Shown here piece by piece: positions 9,216 to 17,942 of a stretch of DNA of 64,000 bases (its first letter is position 1; every line of letters starts with the position of its first letter). The stretch spans positions 1-64,000 of the forward strand of contig NZ_JAMBON010000005.1 in assembly GCF_023715655.1 (NCBI RefSeq), in the 5' to 3' direction. The translations under genes and the position numbers were made by a program. Source of the stretch: Oceanobacillus luteolus (GTDB lineage: Bacteria; Bacillota; Bacilli; Bacillales; Amphibacillaceae). The notes under the pieces were generated by a model that was not told the origin of the DNA, did not search any database, and was given only the letters and a program-made list of their open reading frames with translations.

Positions 9216-10970
9216 TTACTTGCTACTATAAATTTTTCCTGCCTCAACGGGAATATGCTTAAATTCTTTTACATCAAATAACCCTTTATCCGTCAGTTTT
9301 ATTTCTGGAATGACGGGGAGAGCCATGAATGACAGCAATATGAAAGGATTAAAGTCGCCCGAAAATCCAATGTGGGCAAGTGCTTGATTCAATCGCTGCA
9401 TGTCGCTATATACTTTTTCAAAACTTCGATTGGAAACTAATCCAGCAATAGGTAATGACAATGAAGCAATCAGCTTGCCTTCATGAACAACAACGATCCC
9501 TCCATTGATCCCCTTAATACTATTTATCGCTAACATTATATCCTGATCATTCGTACCTGTAGCGATGATATTATGTGAATCATGGGCAATCGTTGTTGCA
9601 ATTGCCCCGGAAGTCAGGCCTAATCCATGTATGATACCTAGACCAATGTTGCCCGTTTGGTGATGACGTTCAACTACAGCAAGCTTCAGATAGTCTTTTT
9701 CAAGCGAAGGCTGAAAAAGACCATTTCTTATATCCACAGCATCGATTTTATGTTCCGTCACAATACTGTTTGGGATGACGGAAATAATATTTGCTTTCTG
9801 ATTTTCGCCAATCTCCAACCGCAGATCGTCCGTTGAGATTTCATGTATCTGAATGCTATTCATAATTTTTTCAGCTGGAGTGAGCGTATTTTTTATTTTT
9901 GGCATAGTTTTTCCATTCATCGCCACCGATTCCCCGTTTACAAAAACCTCATGAATTGTAACGTCTTCCAAGCTATCCAACAACAAGAAATCTGCATCAT
10001 ATCCAGGAGCAATAGCCCCTTTCGTCTTTAAGCCAAAATATTCCGCAGCATTCAATGTCGCCATCTGAAAAGCCGTAATCGGATGAATACCATGCTCAAT
10101 CGAAATCTTTACATTATGATCGATGCTTCCTTCTTCAATCAAATCATCCAAATGTTTATCATCTGTCACAAACAAGCAGCGTCGGGCATTATTCTCATTC
10201 ACTGCTTGCAACAGTGTTTTTAGATCACGGGATGCGGACCCTTCACGAAGCATGACATACATGCCTCGACGTAATCTGTCTCTCACCTGTTCCGCTGTTG
10301 TACATTCATGATCGCTACGGATACCCGCTGTCATGTAAACATTTATTCCATTTTCATCAACCCCAGCGGCATGACCATCAATTACTCTATTGTTACTTGC
10401 TGCATCCAGCAATTTGTCGAGCATCGCATCATTTCCTTGAAAAACTGCGGGGAAGTCCATCACTTCACCTAGGCTGATCACCCGTTCCTCGTTGTAAAAA
10501 GGAAGTAAGTCTTCATCTGTCAACACGGCCCCTGCATTCTCGAATGGGGTGGCGGGAACACAGGAAGGGAGACCGATAAATACATTTAATGGAATATTTT
10601 CAGATGCATCGAGCATAAACTTAATACCGTCGACACCGCTGACGTTTGCAATTTCATGCGGATCAGCAATGACTGATGTTACACCATGCGGTAATACAAC
10701 ATTCGCAAATTCCGCAGGTGTAACCATCGCGGATTCAATATGAACATGTCCATCAATGAAACCCGGTGTTACAAACTTTCCTTTCGCATCAATGACTTTC
10801 TCCCCTGCAAAACTCCCAATTCCAGCAAATACACCATCGACAATAGCGATATCTGCTTCAACAATTTCATGGCTGAAGACATCCAGTATTCTACCGTTTT
10901 TAATAACTGTGTCAGCAGGAGTTTTCTTGGCAGCTACTGCGATTCTCTTTTTTAATTTGTTTTTATCCAC
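9216..10970 (-). CDS. ade: adenine deaminase (copy 1)
   Basis: It deaminates adenine to hypoxanthine. The 584-residue protein is an amidohydrolase-fold adenine deaminase with PGFIDGHVHIESAM (metal ligands), VTSVIADPHEIANV, the 'IDGHAAGVDENGINVYMTAGIRSDHE' block and the C-terminal region 'TTIAHDSHNIIATGTND'. All are conserved in the Ade/AdeC family, whose members are about 580 residues. A GTG start at 10970 is supported by AAGGAGGG six bases upstream. It lies directly downstream of the AzgA-like permease on the same strand, so uptake and deamination of adenine are probably coupled. A second paralogue lies in the microcompartment operon at 22333-24144. Confidence 0.93.
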   Translation of the reverse strand: MDKNKLKKRIAVAAKKTPADTVIKNGRILDVFSHEIVEADIAIVDGVFAGIGSFAGEKVIDAKGKFVTPGFIDGHVHIESAMVTPAEFANVVLPHGVTSVIADPHEIANVSGVDGIKFMLDASENIPLNVFIGLPSCVPATPFENAGAVLTDEDLLPFYNEERVISLGEVMDFPAVFQGNDAMLDKLLDAASNNRVIDGHAAGVDENGINVYMTAGIRSDHECTTAEQVRDRLRRGMYVMLREGSASRDLKTLLQAVNENNARRCLFVTDDKHLDDLIEEGSIDHNVKISIEHGIHPITAFQMATLNAAEYFGLKTKGAIAPGYDADFLLLDSLEDVTIHEVFVNGESVAMNGKTMPKIKNTLTPAEKIMNSIQIHEISTDDLRLEIGENQKANIISVIPNSIVTEHKIDAVDIRNGLFQPSLEKDYLKLAVVERHHQTGNIGLGIIHGLGLTSGAIATTIAHDSHNIIATGTNDQDIMLAINSIKGINGGIVVVHEGKLIASLSLPIAGLVSNRSFEKVYSDMQRLNQALAHIGFSGDFNPFILLSFMALPVIPEIKLTDKGLFDVKEFKHIPVEAGKIYSSK

Positions 10971-11010
10971 TATTCACCCTCCTTCCAACACAATCATTTT
11001 TTAGTAAGTA

Positions 11011-11152
11011 TTCAAAATGGAGGATGAAAAGGACCGAGCAGTTCGAGGCGGCTTAGCTTTGAGCACCGGAATGTACGTTTGTAGGTACATGAGGAGCGGA
11101 AAAGCAAGCCAACGAAGAAATGCGAAGAGTCATTTTCACCGGACATTTTGAA
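11011..11152. repeat. 142-bp structured intergenic element with inverted termini
   Basis: TTCAAAATG at the left end and CATTTTGAA at the right end are exact inverted copies, extended inward by TGAAAA/TTTTCA and GGAC/GTCA pairs. The interior holds the hairpin TGTAC-N8-GTACA and a GCTT/AAGC stem, so the whole could fold into a branched structure. It is relatively G+C-rich, has no coding frame of note and sits between the AzgA-like gene and ade. It resembles a dispersed repeat or MITE-like element. No second copy was seen in this window. Confidence 0.55.
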
Positions 11153-11161
11153 CATCCTATT

Positions 11162-12535
11162 TTAGTGGCCGCCGACCATAAAGTGAATGATGAATGCAAT
11201 CGTGATAAAATAAACAATCCAGTGTATTTCCTTAAATCTGCCAGTCATCATTTTCAATGCAGTATAGCTGATGAAACCAAATGCCAACCCTGTTGCAATA
11301 CTATATGTTAAAGGCATCATAATGATTGTTAAAAAGACAGGGATAACATCAGTATAGTCATCAAATTTAATATTCGTGATTTCTGTCAGCATCAATGCAC
11401 CGACAATGACCAGAATCGGCGCAGTGGCAACACTTGGGATAAAGCCTACGAGTGGTGCGAATAACAGGGCAAATAAGAATAGAACCCCTACCGTAAGTGC
11501 GGTTAATCCAGTTCTTCCCCCTTCAGAAATACCAGTCGCATTCTCCACATATGCATTAAGTGCTGTACTTCCGAGTGAAGCACTCGCCATCGTACCAACC
11601 GCATCTGCTTGAAGTGCTTTATCTAAATCTTGGATTTTACCATTTTCATCTGTCAGGCCAGCTTTCTTAGTAAGACCGATTAATGTAGCTAGGTTATCAA
11701 ATAGTTCAACAATCGTAAAGGAGAATATAACAGATAGCACCCCATAGCCAACGGCTGCCATAATATCCATCTGCAAAAATGTTTCAGCTACGCTAGGGAG
11801 TTGGAAAGAGATAACATCACTCGCAGCTTTTGGAACCTCAGCAACACCAGCAATCATCGCGATGATGGTTGTGATGATGATCGTCAGCAATAGTCCGCCT
11901 TTAATTTTCTTCGCCATAAAGAACCCGGCAATCACGATACCTATCGCAGCAATTAATGGACCTGCTGCTGTAATATCACCCAATCCAATGACTGTCGCCT
12001 CATTAGCGACAATTAAACCGGCGTTTTGGAAACCAATAAATGCAATGAATAGACCAATACCAACCCCGATTGCCGACTTCAATGGGGTCGGCACACCCTC
12101 CACAATCTTCTGCCGTATTCCCGTAACGGTAAGGATTAAGAAAACGAGACCGGAAATGAATACAGCACCAAGTGCCGTTTGCCAAGTCAGCCCTAAACCA
12201 ATAACAACGGTATACGCGAAAAATGCATTCAGACCCATACCAGGTGCTATAGCGACGGGATAGTTTACCCAAAACGCAAATAAGAACGTACAGAACACAC
12301 TCGCGTAAATCGTTGCCGCAAAAGCTGCTTCATGCGGAATTCCTGCATCTGCCAGTATCATCGGATTTACAATAATAATATAACTCATTGCCAAGAAAGA
12401 TGTTAAGCCTGCGATCAATTCTGTTCTTACATCTGTACCCCGTTCAGACAGTTTAAATAATCTTTCCAGTAAATTATTCTGATTCGGTGGGACATTATTT
12501 TTACCTCGGACTACTTCTTCCGCCTGTTTTGACAT
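11162..12535 (-). CDS. NCS2 family (AzgA-like) purine permease
   Basis: A polytopic membrane transporter of 457 residues that imports adenine/guanine/hypoxanthine-type purines by proton symport. The AzgA-subfamily hallmarks are TDVRTELIAGLTSFLAMSYIIIVNP near residue 35, NYPVAIAPGMGLNAFFAY, the 'FDNLATLIGLTKKAGL' half-helix region and 'STALNAYVENATGISEGGRTG'. AAAGGGG eight bases upstream supports ATG 12535. It is preceded by the structured leader at 12673-12811 and followed by ade. Specificity is inferred from family and neighbourhood. Confidence 0.9.
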   Translation of the reverse strand: MSKQAEEVVRGKNNVPPNQNNLLERLFKLSERGTDVRTELIAGLTSFLAMSYIIIVNPMILADAGIPHEAAFAATIYASVFCTFLFAFWVNYPVAIAPGMGLNAFFAYTVVIGLGLTWQTALGAVFISGLVFLILTVTGIRQKIVEGVPTPLKSAIGVGIGLFIAFIGFQNAGLIVANEATVIGLGDITAAGPLIAAIGIVIAGFFMAKKIKGGLLLTIIITTIIAMIAGVAEVPKAASDVISFQLPSVAETFLQMDIMAAVGYGVLSVIFSFTIVELFDNLATLIGLTKKAGLTDENGKIQDLDKALQADAVGTMASASLGSTALNAYVENATGISEGGRTGLTALTVGVLFLFALLFAPLVGFIPSVATAPILVIVGALMLTEITNIKFDDYTDVIPVFLTIIMMPLTYSIATGLAFGFISYTALKMMTGRFKEIHWIVYFITIAFIIHFMVGGH

Positions 12536-12672
12536 ACTCCACACCCCTTTATTAACTTTATTTGTTACTCACCAATGGCGGGTTCCTGACACCGAAATTT
12601 TTTTATTCTCCTTCACCCCCCCTACAAGACATTTTTGCTTCGAACAGGTTTTTCTCGCATTTTTTTATACAG

Positions 12673-12811
12673 AAAAAGCCACAGTAAACTCCTGAAATTC
12701 AAGATGATTACTGCGGCTCATTTCTTTTCCGTAAACAGAACAAGAATGTTGATACCGCTCTCAATATAAGGCATAAAGCGAAATACACTTCATTGCCCAG
12801 CAAGCTATACT
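12673..12811 (-). promoter_or_regulatory. structured leader RNA with attenuator, copy C (upstream of AzgA-like permease)
   Basis: Read on the minus strand. An outer stem AGTATA/TATATT (12806-12811 with 12763-12768) encloses a hairpin GGC-A-ATGAAG/CTTTAT-GCC. Next is stem P1, GCGG/CCGC (12755-12758 with 12713-12716), enclosing the hairpin TTCTG-TTTA-CGGAA (12727-12740). The P1 3' strand AGCCGC is also the first part of a terminator stem (12677-12718, AGCCGCAGTAA with TTTACTGTGGCT) followed by T5. Copies A (31338-31482) and B (33302-33442) share this plan. P1 and the terminator exclude each other, so stabilising P1 should permit read-through. Confidence 0.7.
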
Positions 12812-12838
12812 TTTGGCATTTTTTGTCTTTTTACACAG

Positions 12839-12882
12839 GATTATTGGATATCCTTTGCTTATATATATTCCATCCAATAATC
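12839..12882. repeat. perfect 11-bp inverted repeat downstream of the XDH/BMC operon
   Basis: GATTATTGGAT (12839-12849) and ATCCAATAATC (12872-12882) are exact inverted copies separated by 22 bases. The spacer contains an A/T-rich TATATATA stretch that could include a -10 element for the AzgA-like gene. No T-run follows on the minus strand, so a terminator is less likely than a regulator site or an RNA processing hairpin. Confidence 0.5.
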
Positions 12883-12926
12883 AATTATTCTACGATTAAA
12901 GAAGCTGGCATTGGATTTTTTACTGA

Positions 12927-13241
12927 TTAAATCGGTTCAATAAACACATCCATGATGCCGCCACAAATTCCGCCATCTTCATACATGATGCCTTTTGTTA
13001 AATCAACCTGATGCTGGCAAGCCCTGCCTTTCTCTATCACCATAAAAGACTTTTCAATCACTTCTCCTTCTCCGCAGCCACCGCCTATCGTTCCATAGAT
13101 ATCTCCATTGGAAAAGATAAGCATCTTCGCTCCAGTACTCCTAGGCGTGGATCCTTTCGTTCGAATGACCGTAGCAACCGCAGCCTTCTTACCTGCTTTT
13201 TGTACAGACATGACTTTATCGAAGAACTCCATGTTGTTCAT
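12927..13241 (-). CDS. XdhC/CoxI N-terminal domain protein (short)
   Basis: A 104-residue protein equal to the XdhC_CoxI domain alone. It has 'VATVIRTKGSTPRSTGAKMLIF', 'GTIGGGCGEGEV' and 'CGGIMDVFIEPI', with the conserved Gly-rich/Cys motif and the terminal CGG block. XdhC proteins bind molybdenum cofactor, have it sulphurated and insert it into xanthine dehydrogenase. Its ATG overlaps the stop of the preceding gene (ATGA). The Rossmann half found in full-length XdhC is absent here but present in the upstream gene, so the two products may work as one split chaperone. It is the last gene of the long operon. Confidence 0.85.
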   Translation of the reverse strand: MNNMEFFDKVMSVQKAGKKAAVATVIRTKGSTPRSTGAKMLIFSNGDIYGTIGGGCGEGEVIEKSFMVIEKGRACQHQVDLTKGIMYEDGGICGGIMDVFIEPI

Positions 13242-14068
13242 TTTCTTACTCTCTCCCGGAATTTTAATTGTGAATAGCTAGAGATTTTTTCCTTTAATGA
13301 GTTGCCCGTTGCAGTATGTTTTACTTTTAGTATTTCCGCCAAAATGCTGATTGCAATTTCCGCAGGCGTTTGCGCACCAACATCCAATCCTACAGGTGAG
13401 TAGATGTTTGTAAAATTATGGTCCGTGAATTCTGTCTTCAACTGTTCAAACACACCAGAAATCCTTCGCCTGCTGCCGATCATTCCGATATACTTAGTTC
13501 GCTCCTCGGGTTCCATTTCCTCCTCACGTCTCAACAGTTCCTGCAGACTGACCACATCAAATTGATGTCCCCGTGTCAACAGAAGAATATACGTTTCAGA
13601 TGTAATCGGTACGTGACGGAAAAAGTCAATATATGGTGCACAAACTACCTTGTCGACATAAGGAAAACGTTCCCTGTTTGCAAACTGCTCTCGATCGTCA
13701 ATGACCGTCACATAGAAACCAAGCATCTTCCCCATTTCCGCGACAGGTTCAGATACATGACCAGCTCCAGCCACAATCAGATGAGGCGGAGCTTGAAAGA
13801 CCTCTATGAAGCATTCAACTTTTGTTTCCTTATATTGAATCTCAATTGTTTTTGTTCTGCGAACCTCCAGTAAAGGCAAACTGCACTTAATGATTTCGGA
13901 TTGTAACTCGGAGGGAAGTTGATATTCATCATATAATGTGCCATCCTTTTCTAAGAGCAACGACGTACCAAGTAATGCTTTATCAGTATGACGAGTAATC
14001 GTAATGAGAGCAACATCCTTCTGTTCTTGGATAGCTTCTGAAAATCTTTCGTATAGTTGACGACTCAT
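13238..14068 (-). CDS. XdhC family molybdenum cofactor insertion protein with Rossmann domain
   Basis: About 276 residues (MSRQLYERFSEAIQ...). The N-terminal third resembles a degenerate XdhC_CoxI domain ('KDVALITITRHTDKALLGTSLLL'). It lacks the GGGCGEGEV and CGG motifs kept in the 104-residue neighbour. The C-terminal part is the XdhC Rossmann domain ('PHLIVAGAGHVSEPVAEMGK', 'VTVIDDREQFANRERFP', 'IGMIGSRRR', 'GLDVGAQTPAEIAISILAEIL'). It would mature the xanthine dehydrogenase encoded just upstream, as PucA does in B. subtilis. Seven bases separate it from the large subunit gene. ATG 14068 or the preceding TTG 14071 could be the start. Confidence 0.88.
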   Translation of the reverse strand: MSRQLYERFSEAIQEQKDVALITITRHTDKALLGTSLLLEKDGTLYDEYQLPSELQSEIIKCSLPLLEVRRTKTIEIQYKETKVECFIEVFQAPPHLIVAGAGHVSEPVAEMGKMLGFYVTVIDDREQFANRERFPYVDKVVCAPYIDFFRHVPITSETYILLLTRGHQFDVVSLQELLRREEEMEPEERTKYIGMIGSRRRISGVFEQLKTEFTDHNFTNIYSPVGLDVGAQTPAEIAISILAEILKVKHTATGNSLKEKISSYSQLKFRERVRK

Positions 14069-14077
14069 CAAGGCACA

Positions 14078-16411
14078 TCACCTCGCAGTCAGCGTTTGTT
14101 TTTTGGTAGCTTGCATTGCCTGGTAAACCCGCTCTGGTGTTGCCGGTAGTTGATAAATCCTTGCTCCTGTAGCGTCATAAATTGCGGCCATGATCGCCGG
14201 GATAATCGGAATCATCACTACTTCAGCAATTCCTTTCGCACCGAAAGGACCACTATTCTCATTAGATTCCACAGGAATGGTTTCAATGACAGGTGTTTCT
14301 CTGATCGTCGGGATTACATAATCTGTGAAGCTTTTTGTTTTGTTGTAGCCGTTTTCCATCAATACGTCTTCATACAACGTATAGCCAATTCCCATGACAG
14401 CTCCGCCTTCACATTGCCCTTCCAGTCCTTGTGGATTCAAGACTTTTCCACAATCGGGAATCGCAACGACCCGAAGAACCTCGGTTTCACCGGTTAATGT
14501 ATCAACCTCTACCATAACAACATGCGTCATATAACCGTAAAAATGGTGAGGGGCCCCACCGGAATTTTTCAATTCTTCTTTTTCTCTTGGAAGGTAGAAA
14601 TGACCCTCCACCACCATTGGTTGGTGTTTTTCATAAAGATGTTCATAAATTGCTTTATAATTTACAGCACGTTTTTCCTCTCCAGCTACATGTAACTTAT
14701 TTTCCGAAAGCTCGATTTGGTCTGCTGAAACTTGTAGGATTTCTGCCGCAGCTTCAGCCATTAAGCCGATCATTTTCGGAGCTGCAGTAGCAATTGCACG
14801 ACCACCTGTGTATGTTGAACGCGATGCAGAAATTGTTCCGCTGTCCAGAGCCTCTGTCGTATCTCCCTGTATAACGTCGATATCTTCTATATCACATTTT
14901 AAAAGCTCTGCTGCAACTTGTGCGTACACTGTCCCATTTCCTGTTCCGATTTCCTCGATGGCAACCGCAACTTTAAATCGTCCATCTTCCAATAGCTCGA
15001 TGGTAGCTGCACCATAGTCGGGGGTACCAAGACCCATACCGATGGCATGAAAAGATGTGGCAACAGCAACACCACGTTTCTTCCACGGTTCACTAGCTTG
15101 AGCTTTATATACGTCCCTGTTTTTCCATAACTCACTTTGTTCCGCCTTCTCTAACGTTTCCACTGTACCGACACTTGAGGTGACGACATGCCCAAGACTG
15201 GATTTTTCTCCTTGACAGTAAGCGTTCTTCTTCCTGATTTCAATCGGATCGAGACCAGTTTTTTCCGCAAGCAGGTCAATATGTGTCTCAATCCCAACAC
15301 AAACCTGGTTGACCCCAAAACCGCGAAAAGCGCCCGCAATTCCGTTATTCGTAAAAACACAAAAACCTTCCATATCCACATTTGGAATTTTATAAGGGCC
15401 AGCACCATGTTCGATTGCAAGGGCGACAACCGCACCACCTAATGAGGCATATGCCCCGGTATCCGCAACAGCCCGCAATTTATGAGCGATTAACGTACCA
15501 TCTTTTTTCGCTCCGGTTTTCACCGTTACTTTAAAAGGGTGGCGTTTAATCCCAGAGGCAACCGATTCCTCACGTGATAAATGAAGTTTCACCGGTCTGC
15601 CTCCCGTGTTCATCGCAAGTAATGCTAAATAAATTTGTACGGTTATTTCATCTTTCCCACCAAAGCCTCCACCATTGGGACTGGAATAAATATGAATTCG
15701 CTCTGGATTCAGTGCAAGAGATCGTGCAATTTGCAGCTTATCCCGGTGACCATATTGGGATGGACAATGAATCGACAGGGACCCGTCTTCCTCCAACACG
15801 CCCCAGCCACCTTCCGTCTCTAAAAATGCGTGCATTTGCCGAGGGGAATAGAATGTATTCTCAAAAATATAATCCGCCTCTTCAAACCCTTTCTCGATAT
15901 CACCATTTTGGATCGTAATATGACTATGGATATTTCCATCTGGGTGAAGCTGTGGAGCACCTTGTACCATAGCACTTTCCGGATCTGTCACAGCTTCCAG
16001 AGGATCATAGTCTACATGGATTAACTCAAGAATTTCCTTGGCAGCTTCCTCCGTTTCCGCTGCAACCAACGCGACGGCATCACCCAAACATCTCACTACG
16101 TCTTCACACAGCACCGGTTGATCAGGTGTTACAATACCAAATCCATTGAAACCTGGTATATCTTTATGTGTTAACACGCAGATTACCTCTGGATGTTCCA
16201 GTGCTTTTGCTATATCAATCGACTTGATTTTTGCAAATGGATACTTTGCCCGAAGTACCTTCCCCCAAACCATATTCGGGAATTTTAGATCTGTTTTATA
16301 TTTCTGCTCTCCGGTCACTTTTTCTGGTCCGTCAATTCTTTTTACTCGTTTCCCTACCCATTTTAATTGTTCTTCCTTCATCGTTTGTACTTCTTTTATT
16401 TCGTTACTCAT
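14078..16411 (-). CDS. pucD: xanthine dehydrogenase, molybdopterin-binding subunit
   Basis: The 777-residue catalytic subunit hydroxylates hypoxanthine to xanthine (and xanthine to urate) at the Mo centre. It begins with 'WVGKRVKRIDGPEKVTGEQKY', the ald_Xan_dh_C N-terminus. It contains 'NGGGFGGKDEIT', 'GAFRGFGVNQ', 'GTISASRSTYTGGRAI' and the C-terminal 'PFGAKGIAEVVMIP', whose Glu is the general base. It overlaps the FAD subunit gene by four bases (ATGA), and XdhC maturation genes follow. In this operon hypoxanthine-to-xanthine is probably the relevant step, because no uricase is seen. Confidence 0.93.
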   Translation of the reverse strand: MSNEIKEVQTMKEEQLKWVGKRVKRIDGPEKVTGEQKYKTDLKFPNMVWGKVLRAKYPFAKIKSIDIAKALEHPEVICVLTHKDIPGFNGFGIVTPDQPVLCEDVVRCLGDAVALVAAETEEAAKEILELIHVDYDPLEAVTDPESAMVQGAPQLHPDGNIHSHITIQNGDIEKGFEEADYIFENTFYSPRQMHAFLETEGGWGVLEEDGSLSIHCPSQYGHRDKLQIARSLALNPERIHIYSSPNGGGFGGKDEITVQIYLALLAMNTGGRPVKLHLSREESVASGIKRHPFKVTVKTGAKKDGTLIAHKLRAVADTGAYASLGGAVVALAIEHGAGPYKIPNVDMEGFCVFTNNGIAGAFRGFGVNQVCVGIETHIDLLAEKTGLDPIEIRKKNAYCQGEKSSLGHVVTSSVGTVETLEKAEQSELWKNRDVYKAQASEPWKKRGVAVATSFHAIGMGLGTPDYGAATIELLEDGRFKVAVAIEEIGTGNGTVYAQVAAELLKCDIEDIDVIQGDTTEALDSGTISASRSTYTGGRAIATAAPKMIGLMAEAAAEILQVSADQIELSENKLHVAGEEKRAVNYKAIYEHLYEKHQPMVVEGHFYLPREKEELKNSGGAPHHFYGYMTHVVMVEVDTLTGETEVLRVVAIPDCGKVLNPQGLEGQCEGGAVMGIGYTLYEDVLMENGYNKTKSFTDYVIPTIRETPVIETIPVESNENSGPFGAKGIAEVVMIPIIPAIMAAIYDATGARIYQLPATPERVYQAMQATKKQTLTAR

Positions 16412-17286
16412 CTTTCATCCCACCTCTGCATCAAACGGTGTAGACCTCTTTCAAGCAACGCACTTGCCATACTCCGCCGGTATTTAGCGCTTCCTCTGAC
16501 ATCTGATATTGGCATCACTTCTTTCCAAGCTGCTCCGGCAATATTTTGGATTGCTGTCTCATCCAATGGACCAAGGGTAAGCATTCTTTCGCATTTTTTA
16601 GAGCGAATGATTGTTGGTCCTACAGAGCCAAATGCAATTTTTCCAGAGAGACACTCTCGCGGGTTCTCCCCCATTTTCAAATTGATGGCCACATTAACAA
16701 TCGAGATGGATTGGGCTTTTCTTGGACCTAACTTTTCAAAAATACCAATTTCATTTTCTCCCTGAGGCTGAATGATGATATTGGTAATCATCTCATCTTG
16801 CTTTAAAACCGTTCTCCCTGGTCCCGTAAAAAATTCATGGATAGGAACGACTTTCTTATCATGAAATGAGCTTATTTCTATTTTTGCATCAAGTACATAA
16901 AGTGCAGGAATCATGTCACCTGCTGGTGATGCAGTAGCAAGATTTCCCCCGAGCGTCCCCATATTTTGAAGTTGAACCGCCCCCACCTCTCTAGATGCTC
17001 CAACGAGTACATCCGCTTTTTCCTGAAGCAACTCTGATTTAACTATATCTGTATGGGTAGTTAACGGGCCGATATGAATCCCATTTTCTGCTTCGGAGAT
17101 AAAACGCAGCTCATCCAATCGCTTTAGATTAATCCATATTTCCGGACGAAAGTAACCATCCTTCATGCGGACGACCGCATCTGTCCCTCCGGCAAGTAGA
17201 CGAGAAGATTTCTCTTCTTCATGCAGAAAGTAAAGGCATTCCTCAACCGTCGACGGCGAATACATATCCATCTCTGAAACTCTCAT
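16408..17286 (-). CDS. pucC: xanthine dehydrogenase, FAD-binding subunit
   Basis: A 292-residue CoxM/PucC-type flavin subunit that passes electrons from the iron-sulphur centres to an acceptor. The FAD loops are visible as 'LLAGGTDAVVRMKDG' near residue 30 and 'QNMGTLGGNLATASPAGDM' near residue 110, followed by the CO_deh_flav_C domain. GGAGG six bases before ATG 17286 fixes the start. It is translationally coupled to the molybdopterin subunit. Confidence 0.92.
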   Translation of the reverse strand: MRVSEMDMYSPSTVEECLYFLHEEEKSSRLLAGGTDAVVRMKDGYFRPEIWINLKRLDELRFISEAENGIHIGPLTTHTDIVKSELLQEKADVLVGASREVGAVQLQNMGTLGGNLATASPAGDMIPALYVLDAKIEISSFHDKKVVPIHEFFTGPGRTVLKQDEMITNIIIQPQGENEIGIFEKLGPRKAQSISIVNVAINLKMGENPRECLSGKIAFGSVGPTIIRSKKCERMLTLGPLDETAIQNIAGAAWKEVMPISDVRGSAKYRRSMASALLERGLHRLMQRWDER

Positions 17287-17330
17287 CTCAACCCTCCTTG
17301 AAAAAAGTAAATATCATTCGAATTTCTTAA

Positions 17331-17942
17331 CTATGTTTTCCACTGTTGGTCCAGTGAAGTCCCTACAAGATAATCATCAAGGTTGTTCAAATTCAATAAG
17401 ACATGTGGCTCGTTAACGGGGATATGCTCGATTGCATCATGATATTTTTGGATGACATTCCGTAATCCTTTACTTTCTTCATTCACCTTCATTAAGTCAC
17501 GCTTTACGCTAACGGAAAACAAAACAGGATGACCACGTTTTTCTTGATAAACGGGAATGAGGACTTTTCTTTTTGTCTGATGGAAAGCACGTATAAGGAT
17601 TCTCAGTGTCTCACTGGATACAGGTTGATCCACTGCAGATACGAGAATTCCATCTATATCATCAGCTACACATGAAACACCTTTCTGGATAGATGTACTT
17701 TTTCCGTTGGGGTAGTTTTCATTTAATACTGTAATTACATCGTAGGCTGAAATCCTTTTCTGTAACTCTTCCGCTCTATAGCCAAGTACAACAATAATTT
17801 CAGCTAGGCCAACTTCGAGCAATTGTTCAATCTGGTACTCGATTAACGTCTTTCCTTTCCAAGGAAGCAGGGCTTTTAATTCCCCCATCCGGCTGGAAAA
17901 CCCAGCTGCAAGCAGAATTGCTGATACTTTCCTTGCCGTCAT
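17331..17942 (-). CDS. pucB: molybdenum cofactor nucleotidyltransferase, MocA/PucB type
   Basis: A 203-residue NTP-transferase-like protein starting 'KVSAILLAAGFSSRMGELKALLPWKGKTLIEY'. This is the nucleotide-binding motif of MobA/MocA enzymes that attach CMP or GMP to molybdopterin. It also has 'EIIVVLGYRAEEL', 'GILVSAVDQP' and 'GHPVLFS'. It overlaps the iron-sulphur subunit gene by four bases. B. subtilis has the same gene (pucB) beside its xanthine dehydrogenase subunits, and a MocA role (cytidylylation for the xanthine oxidase family) is the best reading. Confidence 0.85.
   Translation of the reverse strand: MTARKVSAILLAAGFSSRMGELKALLPWKGKTLIEYQIEQLLEVGLAEIIVVLGYRAEELQKRISAYDVITVLNENYPNGKSTSIQKGVSCVADDIDGILVSAVDQPVSSETLRILIRAFHQTKRKVLIPVYQEKRGHPVLFSVSVKRDLMKVNEESKGLRNVIQKYHDAIEHIPVNEPHVLLNLNNLDDYLVGTSLDQQWKT

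Noticed and set aside
13418-13873. 151-codon plus-strand frame
   Set aside because: Antisense to the XdhC gene, whose motifs are clear; Cys/His-rich nonsense peptide with no recognisable domain.
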